Source of the DNA: Sneathiella sp.
Lineage (GTDB): Bacteria; Pseudomonadota; Alphaproteobacteria; Sneathiellales; Sneathiellaceae
NCBI RefSeq assembly: GCF_029233945.1
Contig: NZ_JARGOQ010000003.1
Coordinates: 16,642-80,641, forward strand
Direction: 5' to 3'
Length of the DNA: 64,000 nucleotides
The notes under the pieces were generated by a model. It was not told the DNA's origin, did not search any database, and worked only from the letters and a program-made list of their open reading frames with translations. The position numbers and the translations under genes were made by a program. Shown here piece after piece: positions 28,165-36,660 of the stretch; position 1 is the stretch's first letter; every line of letters starts with the position of its first letter.

Positions 28165-28539
28165 TCAGGCGATGAGTGCGATGAGATCGTCTATCTTGCG
28201 CAAGCCCTTGTTTCCAAAGAGGTAGGATATGCCTCTATGCAGATGTAGTCTGAATTGCTGCGCGACTGTATCAGGGTCCGTTCCAAGGCCATCCCGGACA
28301 CATCGCTCCTTTACCAAGGCAAGGTATAGGTCCGCGTAGCGTCCGCCGAAAACCTTCCAGCTCATCTCAACGTTACTATCGGCCGGGATCTTTGATTGCG
28401 GAGGCATACTCTGCTCGGCGAGCGATAAGCAAAGTGCCCAGCGGGCCAGAACGTTCCAGTGCTCGATACCGGTAACCCGCTTGAGTTTGATGAGTTGGTC
28501 TTTCGCCTGCTGTGAGAGGCGTATATGCTCTATGGCCAC
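28165..28539 (-). CDS. dndE: DNA sulfur modification protein DndE
   Basis: A 124-aa DndE with the family pattern IRLSQQAKDQLIKLKRVTGIEHWNVLARWALCLSLAE spread over the first 45 residues, then SWKVFGG and the conserved RLHLHRGISYL near the end. DndE binds nicked DNA and is needed for phosphorothioation with DndC and DndD. The start is GTG, sharing one base with the dndD stop, so translation is coupled. Confidence 0.92.
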   Translation of the reverse strand: MAIEHIRLSQQAKDQLIKLKRVTGIEHWNVLARWALCLSLAEQSMPPQSKIPADSNVEMSWKVFGGRYADLYLALVKERCVRDGLGTDPDTVAQQFRLHLHRGISYLFGNKGLRKIDDLIALIA

Positions 28540-30502
28540 TACGCCGCCTCCTTCTTTGGAAGGTAGCCAGGGGCGATATGCGTTGCTCCAGTCTTGTCAT
28601 CATAGGCGAGTTGATAGGTGTGCCCGATCCACGGACGCAGGCGCTCATGATATTCGCCTGCTATTTCCTCATCAGTTGAAAGCAGCAATATCTGATGACT
28701 GGCAAAAGGTAGATAACGTTCAACCAGGTGCATCCGGTGAACGGAATCGAGCCGCCCCAGCGGGGTATCGATAGCGGTCGGCAATGGGCGTCCGGACGCC
28801 TTAGCAAGACCCCAAAGCAGCGCAATAGCAAGGAGCTGGCGCTCACCCGCAGACAGCCTTTCGGCGCTCAACGGTTCTTCGTCACGACCGTAAAGAGTGA
28901 GAGCGTAATCTTCTGGATTAATTGAAAGACGCGTGACAAGGGCGCTCTTGCGCAAAAGTTGCTGGTAGCTTTCCAGGACCAATTGCTCAATGCGTCTCAC
29001 ATGACGGGCGATCACGGCACGACGGAAAATTTCCAGGGTTTTGCGAACCTTTCCAGAATGGCGCAAGATTCGTGAACGATCGTCGCGGTGGCCTTGGTCT
29101 TTCACATCGGCCTCCAACAGCCGCGCAAGTGCTTGTTCGCGGCGCTCCAGTTCGCGCTGCTGACGCTCAATATCCTGCTCCATAGCCGCATACGTGGCTT
29201 CGAGTTCGGCAATCTCGGCGCGAAGCTCTTCGCGTTCTTTGGCTATTTGCTCTACCGCATCCGGGCTGGGAATACTTTCGTATTCAACCCGCGTCTGCTC
29301 TTCATGGGCGCGCCGACTGCGCTGTTGGGTAACAAGCCTGCCTGCATCATTACCGAGTTGGTCCAAATCTCCCCGCAGTAATGCGTGAAGATCGCTACGC
29401 ACCTCCGGTGTCATGCCAAGGACAGTATCTTTTTGGCCTAAAAGAAAGTCTTGAGAGCATCGATTGTTTTTTTCGCCGTTTTCTGCACACGCATATGTTT
29501 AAGCACGGCTTTGTCTCTATCGTTAAGTGCATCCGCAAGTTCGCGGGCACGGCGGCAATCTTCCTCATGCTGATCTCTCAATTCTGCTGAGTCGAGAAGA
29601 ACACGCACCAGAAGCAGGGGAGAGGCGCCACCGGCAAAATCCCGCAATGCAGCCTCGCCGTCCTCGACCCGCTGAACGGAATCCGACCATTTGCTTTCAA
29701 TTGCGCCCCGGTGGTCGTAGAGAGTGCCGCCAATTTTGCGGTATTTTTCCTCCACTTTCTTCAATGCGCGCTGCTGCTTATCGATCCGATGTGTCTGCAA
29801 CGCCGCGCGTTCTTGTTTCAGGGCATCAAGGCGGCGCCGCAGTTCCCGCACCGCGTCCTGTGCTGATGTGATTTCAGCGTGCCGTGGCGTATCTTTGTTT
29901 TCCGAACGTTTGCGGCGCTCATAGACCAGCAAATCCTTTTCAAGCTGGTCAACCATATCCAGTCCCAACAGGTTCTGGATAGCCGCACCAATCAGGGTCG
30001 AAGAGTCGGTTTGCGAGGCATAGGCTTCAACTTGCTCACCGTCGAATAGGAACAGATGGGCGATATTGGCAGGGAAGAATTCTTCAACCTGGGTAGCCCA
30101 GTTATCCGCCAAAGTCGGTTCGGGTTGACCGTTTTTTAGTACCTCAAATCTCTCTTTGCAGCCGCTGCTTGATAGTTTCCAGAAGCGACGCAGGTGATAG
30201 TGCTCCTCTGACCCTTCGACTGTATGGCGAAAGCTGATTTCAATTCCGGATTCAGTGTTGCCTGACCTTCTGTGTATGCAGCGGGAAAGATACTCTGAAT
30301 AAGCAAGTGAGCCTCGATTGGAGCACTTTGCATGAGGTCCGAACAAAACCAATTGTAGAGCGTCAAGGAACGTTGTTTTCCCTCCGCCGTTCAACCCGCC
30401 GATCAGGACAATGGGTTTGTTGGGAGCTGGAGGTGTCAAGCCAACACGCTGCGTGCCCCGATAAAGTCCAAAATTATGGAGTATGATTTCGTCTAGGATC
30501 AT
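28539..30502 (-). pseudogene. dndD: dndD, split by a one-base frameshift
   Basis: DndD is an SMC-like ATPase of the phosphorothioation complex. The N-terminal part (29438-30502) has Walker A GGLNGGGKTT (residues 35-44), FLFDGEQVE and the start of the coiled coil, then hits TAG at 29438. The C-terminal part continues in the -1 frame and is read without a start as DFLLGQKDTVLG then MTPEVRSDL. It carries the coiled coil, the ABC signature LSAGERQLLAIALLWGLA and Walker B TAIDTPLGRLD, and ends at 28539. Together they give about 655 codons, the normal DndD length. One extra base near 29448 (turning DALK|TFF into DALKDFLLG) or in the A7 run at about 29467-29473 would restore the frame. No ribosome site precedes the internal ATG at 29414. 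Real inactivation, programmed slippage or a sequencing error are all possible. Confidence 0.85.
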
Positions 30503-32031
30503 TTGCAGGCCTCATCGAACAAAGATGAGGGGGCTTCTACAGGCGTAAGTTCATCCTTGGCGCGTTCTCGTGCTTCACCGAGCGCATCGCGTCTAACTCG
30601 TGCTCTTTGGACAGCATCGCCCTCGTCTTCGTAGAAATTTCTGTAAAATGAGGATTCAAGAGCGTCGTATAGACCCGCGCGGCGTAGCATGGATTTGTGC
30701 CGCTTCTCAATCGAGAGCAGTTCACGTACGAGCTGGAAGTGCAGTTCATCACTACTACATAGCTCACGCAATAATTCCATTTCCATCGCACCTATGACGA
30801 GATTATCATCCAGGCTGCCGCCCGGATATCTATTTCCAGTGGTGTCTTCATAAACGCGCGGCAGGTCGTCTTCGATTTCGTGCTTTTCGACGACCCAGAC
30901 GCGCCGAATTTCCTCAAGCTCTTCGAGTGTGATCAGTTCGATATCGCGAACTTCGTCGGGCCCGTTTTCGCGGATATGCTGCTGGGCTTCGAGCACCTGA
31001 CGCAGCCACATTTCACGGGCTTTTTGCTTGTAAGGCCCGGGAATCGGCCTGTCATTATATAGTTGGACCGCACCGTTCATGCGTCGAAAATCCCGCAATG
31101 GACGGTCACCGTCCGGTGTTTTTGGAGGATCGAGCCGATTTCGCAGCTCAAGAAGCGGTAACATCCACTCCTTTTCCTCATCGTTCTGAATCATTGCGTG
31201 CATCGACTTGTCTTTTTCGACAAGCGTACATACCCAGCATCCGAAACGACTGTCGCCACAGCTCGGCGTGGTTGTATCGACGACAAGCGGGCATTCGCCG
31301 TCGGCCGAAGCACCCTGATACATTGTCAGCAAGTCTTTGTTATTGTAGCCCCAGGGATTTCCCACCTGCATGAGAAACAGCCAAACATCGTCGTTCGACC
31401 AGTCTTCGATTGGTGAATAGACGTAGGAGTTGGGCAGACTGCCGTTCGGGCTTAAACGGTTGCGGACCCTTTTTTGCTCGAAACGTTCCATCACCTTCGC
31501 GCGCGCCGCACTTTCGGCTTTCCGCGTTCCGAGAACAAGGATGGCTTCTCCGTGCTTCTGGACGACCGAATTAATGAATTGCGTTGATGGGTTGATTTTC
31601 AGACGTTCGGTACACCATCTGAATTTCGGTCGGGGTGCTGGATATCCGCGCCCGATGAGGTTTACCCAGAACGTGTTTTCCGGCGCGGGCGTCAGCTTGT
31701 GTGCAGTCAGCGGAAGGCCCTGATTGGCAGCCTGCTGGCTCATACGGTCAAGCGACTTCGAAACCCACAGAGAGACGACGGGATTTTCAACCAGCGTATC
31801 GGTGCTAATGACATATACCGGCTTGGAGCGCTTGTTCTTTGGCAAGTCGGCAAGCGTCAGCCAGACAAGCTGCAAAACAGCTGTAGAATCTTTCCCACCG
31901 CTGTAGCCAACCACCCATGGGATCTCGTCCGACAAATAAAGATCAACGATTTCCTGCTTGAGCGCTTCAATCGTCTTCTTAAACCCGACGGCTGAAAATG
32001 CCGAATTACGCTGTGGCTTTTTTGATGCCAT
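30499..32031 (-). CDS. dndC: Phosphorothioation system sulfurtransferase DndC
   Basis: A PAPS-reductase-like ATP pyrophosphatase that carries sulfur on an iron-sulfur cluster for backbone modification. About 510 aa. The PP-loop SGGKDS is at residues 44-49, FRWCTERLK is the PAPS-like substrate segment, and the cluster cysteines lie in CPLVVDTTTPSCGDSRFGC then WVC. The start at 32031 (MASKKPQ) overlaps the end of dndB by 26 bases; a more upstream ATG would extend further into dndB and was rejected. It overlaps dndD by four bases. Confidence 0.95.
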   Translation of the reverse strand: MASKKPQRNSAFSAVGFKKTIEALKQEIVDLYLSDEIPWVVGYSGGKDSTAVLQLVWLTLADLPKNKRSKPVYVISTDTLVENPVVSLWVSKSLDRMSQQAANQGLPLTAHKLTPAPENTFWVNLIGRGYPAPRPKFRWCTERLKINPSTQFINSVVQKHGEAILVLGTRKAESAARAKVMERFEQKRVRNRLSPNGSLPNSYVYSPIEDWSNDDVWLFLMQVGNPWGYNNKDLLTMYQGASADGECPLVVDTTTPSCGDSRFGCWVCTLVEKDKSMHAMIQNDEEKEWMLPLLELRNRLDPPKTPDGDRPLRDFRRMNGAVQLYNDRPIPGPYKQKAREMWLRQVLEAQQHIRENGPDEVRDIELITLEELEEIRRVWVVEKHEIEDDLPRVYEDTTGNRYPGGSLDDNLVIGAMEMELLRELCSSDELHFQLVRELLSIEKRHKSMLRRAGLYDALESSFYRNFYEDEGDAVQRARVRRDALGEARERAKDELTPVEAPSSLFDEACK

Positions 32032-33118
32032 TTGCCCCCCGCTTGTACGCGTCTTCAACACGCAGTTCATCATCCGATAGCTCAAGGCCCAGATGGGTCT
32101 TGATAGCGTTTGCAGTTAGGACGACGTTTTGATGTGCTTTTGAAAGCTGCCCGCCGACTAGGGCGCGGCCTTCCCACAATGGACTGTTCGCACGTCGCCA
32201 GTCTATAGTCTTTAGCTTTACGATCTTCGTTTGCCACGTCTTGGGATATTTGGAGATGAGCGTTCGACCTGCCCGCGCCAATGCTTGCAGCACCACGCCA
32301 TGAGTGTGGATAAAATCCGTACGCACTTCACCAGCGGTCAGATCGCCGCTGCGAACCTGCTCCCACTCATCCATCTGCGCCGCTACAGTCTCCCAGAATT
32401 CAAGCGCAAGCCGGGCCGCCTCTTCAGGAGTGGACTCCTGCATGCCGTTCAACAGCTCGGTCGTTGCATGGTAAATTGCACTCAGGGTAAAGAGCCGACG
32501 GGAACGTTGTGCAAGGCTGGTTTTTTCCAGCTCAACTACATCACCAAATATATTGGAACCCGCAATCAGCGACTTCACAAACCGGGCCGTTTCATCACGA
32601 TAGTCATAGAGAATGCTGAGTGATGTGGATGGCCTGATGGCATAGCGATTGAGGTCTGCAAACATCTGCTGGCAGCGTTCCAGCCCTTTATCGAGAAAAA
32701 AGACAACAGCGATGGTCTCATCGCCTAGCTCGGGATGGTTGCGTAAGGCAAGGTCGATGGCTGCGCGGCGATGCTGACCGTCATTGATGATGAAACGCGC
32801 TGACATAGGAATTTTCAATATGCCGATTCGATTGGCTTTCCCCTCTCCAGCGAAAGGGGCGAACGCGATATCGGCATCTATGGAGACGGTAATGGCCGAA
32901 AAAACGTAGTTATCTTCATTTTCCGTGATGTAACGGGAAAGTTCTGGAATCCGTGCTCTGTTAAGCTGTCGCTGCGCCCGTAGCTCGGGTGCGAGTTCGT
33001 CCTCGTCGAACTGGAACAGTTTGGGTAAAAGCCGCATTGGGCACATGGAAACATAGTATTCCCGTTGCGCCTGAATGCCCCTAATGGCGGGAAATTGATA
33101 CTCAAAACCGTCGCTCAT
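32006..33118 (-). CDS. dndB: Dnd regulator DndB (DGQHR protein)
   Basis: A 370-aa DndB with the hallmark DGQHRRAAI (Asp113-Arg117) in a ParB/Srx-like fold. DndB is known as a repressor that binds the dnd promoter and limits modification. Its place as first gene of dndBCDE, divergent from dndA, is the classical layout. The ATG at 33118 is used; a TTG 12 bases upstream gives a slightly longer reading. Confidence 0.93.
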   Translation of the reverse strand: MSDGFEYQFPAIRGIQAQREYYVSMCPMRLLPKLFQFDEDELAPELRAQRQLNRARIPELSRYITENEDNYVFSAITVSIDADIAFAPFAGEGKANRIGILKIPMSARFIINDGQHRRAAIDLALRNHPELGDETIAVVFFLDKGLERCQQMFADLNRYAIRPSTSLSILYDYRDETARFVKSLIAGSNIFGDVVELEKTSLAQRSRRLFTLSAIYHATTELLNGMQESTPEEAARLALEFWETVAAQMDEWEQVRSGDLTAGEVRTDFIHTHGVVLQALARAGRTLISKYPKTWQTKIVKLKTIDWRRANSPLWEGRALVGGQLSKAHQNVVLTANAIKTHLGLELSDDELRVEDAYKRGANGIKKATA

Positions 33119-33187
33119 ATTTCTTTTCAAACCGAAAGGTTATAGGATACAGATATACTGAATCACAGTAACCGAAGTTTGTCAAAT
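33119..33187. promoter_or_regulatory. Divergent dndB/dndA promoter region with repeat pair
   Basis: The 69-base gap holds both promoters. AACCGAA occurs twice as a direct repeat 40 bases apart (33130-33136 and 33170-33176), and GGTTA (33138) with TAACC (33169-33173) form an inverted pair. TATACT at 33154 is a plausible plus-strand -10 for dndA, and TATAAC on the minus strand (33139-33144) one for dndB. These are candidate DndB operators. Confidence 0.45.
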
Positions 33188-34357
33188 ATGAAACATACGT
33201 TTGCATCTACATACAAACAAGATGGCGGTCCAGTTTATCTAGACTGCAACGCTACATCCCCTATCGAGCCGAAGGTTCGGGACGCGGTAATTCAGTGGAT
33301 GTCGGACGAATTGGGTAATGCGGGGAGCCGTACTCACGAGTACGGGCTTCGCGCCAAGCGAGCTGTCCAGCAGGCTCGTGAACAAGTGGCGGCGGTTGTT
33401 GAAGCCGCCGGTGACGAAATTATATTCACGAGCGGAGCGACGGAAAGCAACAACCTCGCGTCCCTCGGTTTGGCAGTCTTTGGCGAAGAAACGAACCGCC
33501 GTCACATTATTTCGACGGCCATTGAACACAAGGCGGTTCTGGAGCCGCTGGAGGCTTTGGAGGCCAGAGGTTTTTCGGTGACGCTGGTGCGACCGGATAA
33601 GAACGGTCTCATTTCAGCTGATTCGATCAAGGATGCGCTGCGCCCCGACACCTTACTTGTGTCGGTGATGCATGCGAACAACGAAACAGGCTCGATCCAA
33701 CCGCTCCGGGAAATCGCAGACATTTTGGATGACGATGGCGTCTATTTTCATGTCGATGCCGCACAGGGCTATGGCAAAGACCTTGAGCCTCTGCGCAGCA
33801 AGAGAATCGATCTGATCAGTATAAGCGGCCACAAGATTTATGGGCCGCTCGGCGTTGGTGCACTCGTTGCACGACGGCGTGGCTTCAAGCGTCCGCCGCT
33901 CAAGCCGCTCGCCTATGGCGGCGGTCAGGAGCGTGGTTTGCGGCCCGGCACCCTTCCGGTTCCTTTGATTGTCGGGCTTGGCGTGGCGGCGGAAACCGCG
34001 CTAAAGGAACTGGCAGCTCGACAAGAACGGTGTCGCGTTATCCGTAAGGAAGCATTGGCCGCCTTGGAGCCGCTGGGAATCCGGACGCACTCCGCCCCGG
34101 ATCACACATTATCGCATGTTTTGAATTTTTCTGTTCCCGGTATCGATTCCGAGGCCATTATGGTTACGCTCAAGGATGTCGCGGCTGTCTCTAACGGTTC
34201 CGCCTGCACCTCGCAAAGCTATTCACCCAGCCATGTCCTTGAGGCCATGGGGCTGCCGAAAGAAGCAATTTCCGGTGCGATCCGCGTGTCCTGGTCACAC
34301 CTGACCCCCGACGTTGACTGGCCCTTGCTGGCCGCGCGGATCGAAACTCTCCGATGA
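33188..34357 (+). CDS. dndA: Cysteine desulfurase DndA
   Basis: A NifS/IscS-type PLP enzyme of 389 aa that supplies sulfur to DndC. The PLP lysine is K216 in SISGHKIYGPLG, and the persulfide cysteine is C340 in SNGSACTSQSYSPSHVL. SGATESNN and HVDAAQGYGK are standard. Divergent placement from dndB-E and the dnd context point to DndA rather than housekeeping IscS. The ATG at 33188 was chosen; an in-frame TTG lies nine bases upstream, and neither has a clear ribosome site. Confidence 0.93.
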   Translation: MKHTFASTYKQDGGPVYLDCNATSPIEPKVRDAVIQWMSDELGNAGSRTHEYGLRAKRAVQQAREQVAAVVEAAGDEIIFTSGATESNNLASLGLAVFGEETNRRHIISTAIEHKAVLEPLEALEARGFSVTLVRPDKNGLISADSIKDALRPDTLLVSVMHANNETGSIQPLREIADILDDDGVYFHVDAAQGYGKDLEPLRSKRIDLISISGHKIYGPLGVGALVARRRGFKRPPLKPLAYGGGQERGLRPGTLPVPLIVGLGVAAETALKELAARQERCRVIRKEALAALEPLGIRTHSAPDHTLSHVLNFSVPGIDSEAIMVTLKDVAAVSNGSACTSQSYSPSHVLEAMGLPKEAISGAIRVSWSHLTPDVDWPLLAARIETLR

Positions 34358-34381
34358 TGACGAGGCAGGTACGAATGAGCT

Positions 34382-34576
34382 ATGGCAGAAGAGGCAGGAA
34401 AGGTCGCTCTGCAACTTTTTGCAAAGCAAACTTTTTTATGAACAAAAACGAGATTCTGGTCTCCCGCTACGAACGATGTTGCGCAAGGTGGTATGACGAT
34501 GGGGATCGTATGGATCGAGGGAAGAGATCAATTCAAGGGGGGCACTGTCACGACCAATGAGGTTGCGCGATATTAA
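34382..34576 (+). pseudogene. Possible small ORF interrupted by TGA, between dndA and the helicase
   Basis: One frame reads MAEEAGKVALQLFAKQTFL, stops at TGA 34439, and continues in the same frame without another stop to MTMGIVWIEGRDQF then KGGTVTTNEVARY, ending at TAA 34574. Both halves look protein-like, so a 64-codon gene with one nonsense change is plausible. The second half may instead be a short ORF of its own: AAGGTGG lies eight bases before the ATG at 34499. Its end overlaps the helicase start. Confidence 0.35.
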
Positions 34577-36458
34577 ATATCAGGAAGACTACCGGTCCGG
34601 ATACGATAGCATCGTTGAAGCTTTCTTCCGCCCGTCGCTTGCTCAGGCCGAAGCTTATTGGCGTGCCGTTGGTTATTTCTCCAGCAGTGCGTTGGAATCA
34701 TTCGGTGCTCCCTTGGGAGAATTCATCAAGAACGGCGGCCATATCAGACTGATAACATCGGTCGAACTTTCCCATAACGATCTCGAGGCGATCCGGAACG
34801 GCATACCTAAGCAGGATATCTGCGCACAGCGTCTTGAGCAGATCATAGAAACGGACTTTGCGGACGGAGTCGGCGACGGAACGGCACGTTTGATCCGATT
34901 GCTGGGACTGGGTCGCCTGGAGATTCAGATTGCGGTGCCAAAGACCGGAACCGGCATCTATCACGAAAAGATCGGGCTGTTTTTCGACGGCGAAGACTAT
35001 GTGGCTTTTACCGGATCATCGAACGAAAGCCGCAACGCATTCGAAAACAATCGAGAATGCGTGGATGTTTACCCTTCATGGATCAGTACCGTCCGCGCGC
35101 CCCGCAAAAGACAGCATTTTGAAGACCTTTGGGAGGATAACGATAAAGGCGTAGACGTTTATAGCTTTCCTGATGCGGCCCGTCAGCAACTGATAAGAGC
35201 TTGCGGCGAATGGGAAGCTGGCCACAGACAGCGCAAGCATCAAGAAAAACAAAACAAGTGGCGTCACCAGGACGATGCGCTCGATGAGTTCCTTGCGGCC
35301 GAGCGCGGAATCCTTAACATGGCCACCGGAACGGGTAAGACCCGCACCTCCCTCAAAATTCTGCGCGCGCTATACGAACGCGACAGCATTGACACGGTGA
35401 TTGTCAGCACGGACGGTAATGACCTGCTCGACCAATGGTATGCAGAACTACTCAACGTACGCAAAGACATTGGCGCGAAAGTGTTCCGCCATTACAAATC
35501 TTCCCGCGAAGTCGAGGGTTTTCTGCTTAAGCCGAAGAGTGCGATCCTCCTCGTTTCACGCCAACCTCTGGCATCGGCTCTGCGCCAGTTGCCTGCCGAA
35601 CTCGGGCAGAGGACACTGCTTATCCATGATGAAGTCCACGGATTAGGTAGCCCTGCGAACCGGAACAGGCTCGACGGGATGTCGGATAACATCCGCTTCA
35701 GGCTGGGCTTAAGCGCGACGCCGGAGCGCGAGTACGACGATGAAGGGAACGCCTTCCTCTCAACGCATATCGGCCCGGAACTGATGCGGTTCGAGCTGGA
35801 CGACGCGATCCGCCGCGAAATCCTAGCCCCATTCGATTATTTTCCATTGCCCTATGAACTGACGGCGGAAGACCGGCAGCGCGTCCGCGACGTTTACAAG
35901 CGGCAGGCGGCGCGCGCAGCCGCCGGTAATCCAATGAGTGATGAGGAAGTCTGGATAGAGATCGCCCGCGTCTACAAGACTTCCCGAGCCAAACTGCCGA
36001 TATTCGACAGCTTCATACGCGAGAACCAGCATCTGCTTGAGCGGTGTATCGTGTTTGTCGAGACAAAAGAATATGGGGATGAAGTACTGGAGATCATTCA
36101 CAAATACCGATCAGACTTCCATACTTATTTTTCGGGGGAAGAGTCCGAGACCTTGAAGCGCTTTGCGCGCGGCGAGCTGGAATGCTTGATCACCTGTCAT
36201 CGTGTATCGGAAGGAATCGATATTCGATCCCTGAATTCAGTGATCTTGTTCTCTTCGGCCCGCGCTCGGCTTGAAACAATCCAGCGTATGGGCCGCTGCC
36301 TGCGAACCGATCCGGACAATCCGGAAAAGATCGCAAACATCGTCGATTTCATCCGACAATCGGATGAGGGCGGCGAACAGAATGCTGATGAGGAACGCGC
36401 GGAGTGGCTGATAAATCTCTCCATGGTGCGTGCGGGGGAGACGATAAGTGGCAATTGA
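34557..36458 (+). CDS. PLD-nuclease/SF2 helicase fusion, probable Dnd-linked restriction enzyme
   Basis: A 633-aa protein. Residues 1 to about 200 resemble a phospholipase-D-type nuclease domain with one HxK motif (His136, Lys138 in YHEKIGLFFDGEDYVAFTGSSNES). The rest is a superfamily 2 helicase: Walker A ATGTGKT (256-262), DEVH box (358-361), GLSATPERE, a C-terminal domain with SEGIDIRSLNSVILFSSA, and motif VI QRMGRCLR (576-583). From memory, this architecture matches a family annotated as a phosphorothioation-system restriction enzyme; I could not verify that here. It is first in an overlapping five-gene operon after dndA. A single HxK suggests it would act as a dimer. Confidence 0.8.
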   Translation: MRLRDIKYQEDYRSGYDSIVEAFFRPSLAQAEAYWRAVGYFSSSALESFGAPLGEFIKNGGHIRLITSVELSHNDLEAIRNGIPKQDICAQRLEQIIETDFADGVGDGTARLIRLLGLGRLEIQIAVPKTGTGIYHEKIGLFFDGEDYVAFTGSSNESRNAFENNRECVDVYPSWISTVRAPRKRQHFEDLWEDNDKGVDVYSFPDAARQQLIRACGEWEAGHRQRKHQEKQNKWRHQDDALDEFLAAERGILNMATGTGKTRTSLKILRALYERDSIDTVIVSTDGNDLLDQWYAELLNVRKDIGAKVFRHYKSSREVEGFLLKPKSAILLVSRQPLASALRQLPAELGQRTLLIHDEVHGLGSPANRNRLDGMSDNIRFRLGLSATPEREYDDEGNAFLSTHIGPELMRFELDDAIRREILAPFDYFPLPYELTAEDRQRVRDVYKRQAARAAAGNPMSDEEVWIEIARVYKTSRAKLPIFDSFIRENQHLLERCIVFVETKEYGDEVLEIIHKYRSDFHTYFSGEESETLKRFARGELECLITCHRVSEGIDIRSLNSVILFSSARARLETIQRMGRCLRTDPDNPEKIANIVDFIRQSDEGGEQNADEERAEWLINLSMVRAGETISGN

Positions 36459-36660
36459 TATTCGGATCACACAAGCCATTAACGAAGCTGTCAAGGAAGC
36501 GGGACAACCAGAAACATTGGCCCGCCGCCTGATCGCGTGGTTCGAAGCCGTGACGTCAGGGAACGAAGACATCAATGACCAGGCCACAACGGCCCGGCAT
36601 TTGGAAGTCCTGTTCGAAGGCACCATTGTAGAAAACACCGATATAGAGGACGAAGACTGA
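36448..36660 (+). CDS. Small acidic protein of the Dnd-linked operon
   Basis: A 70-aa protein with a GTG start and GGGGAG upstream, overlapping the helicase by 11 bases and the ATPase start by one base. The sequence is helical (IRITQAINEAVKEAG, LARRLIAWFEAVTSG) with an acidic tail (VENTDIEDED). No known family is recognised. Position between helicase and SMC-like ATPase suggests an adaptor that links the two. Confidence 0.75.
   Translation: MAIDIRITQAINEAVKEAGQPETLARRLIAWFEAVTSGNEDINDQATTARHLEVLFEGTIVENTDIEDED

Noticed and set aside
29414..29440. Two separate dndD genes rather than a frameshift
   Set aside because: The second part has no ribosome site, its frame continues upstream of its ATG with family-like sequence, and neither half alone has both nucleotide-binding motifs.
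34354..34560. 68-codon ORF that exactly tiles the dndA-helicase gap
   Set aside because: The overlap with both neighbours is tempting, but the peptide has many Cys, Arg and Trp and looks like an off-frame reading; another frame gives more protein-like sequence interrupted by TGA.
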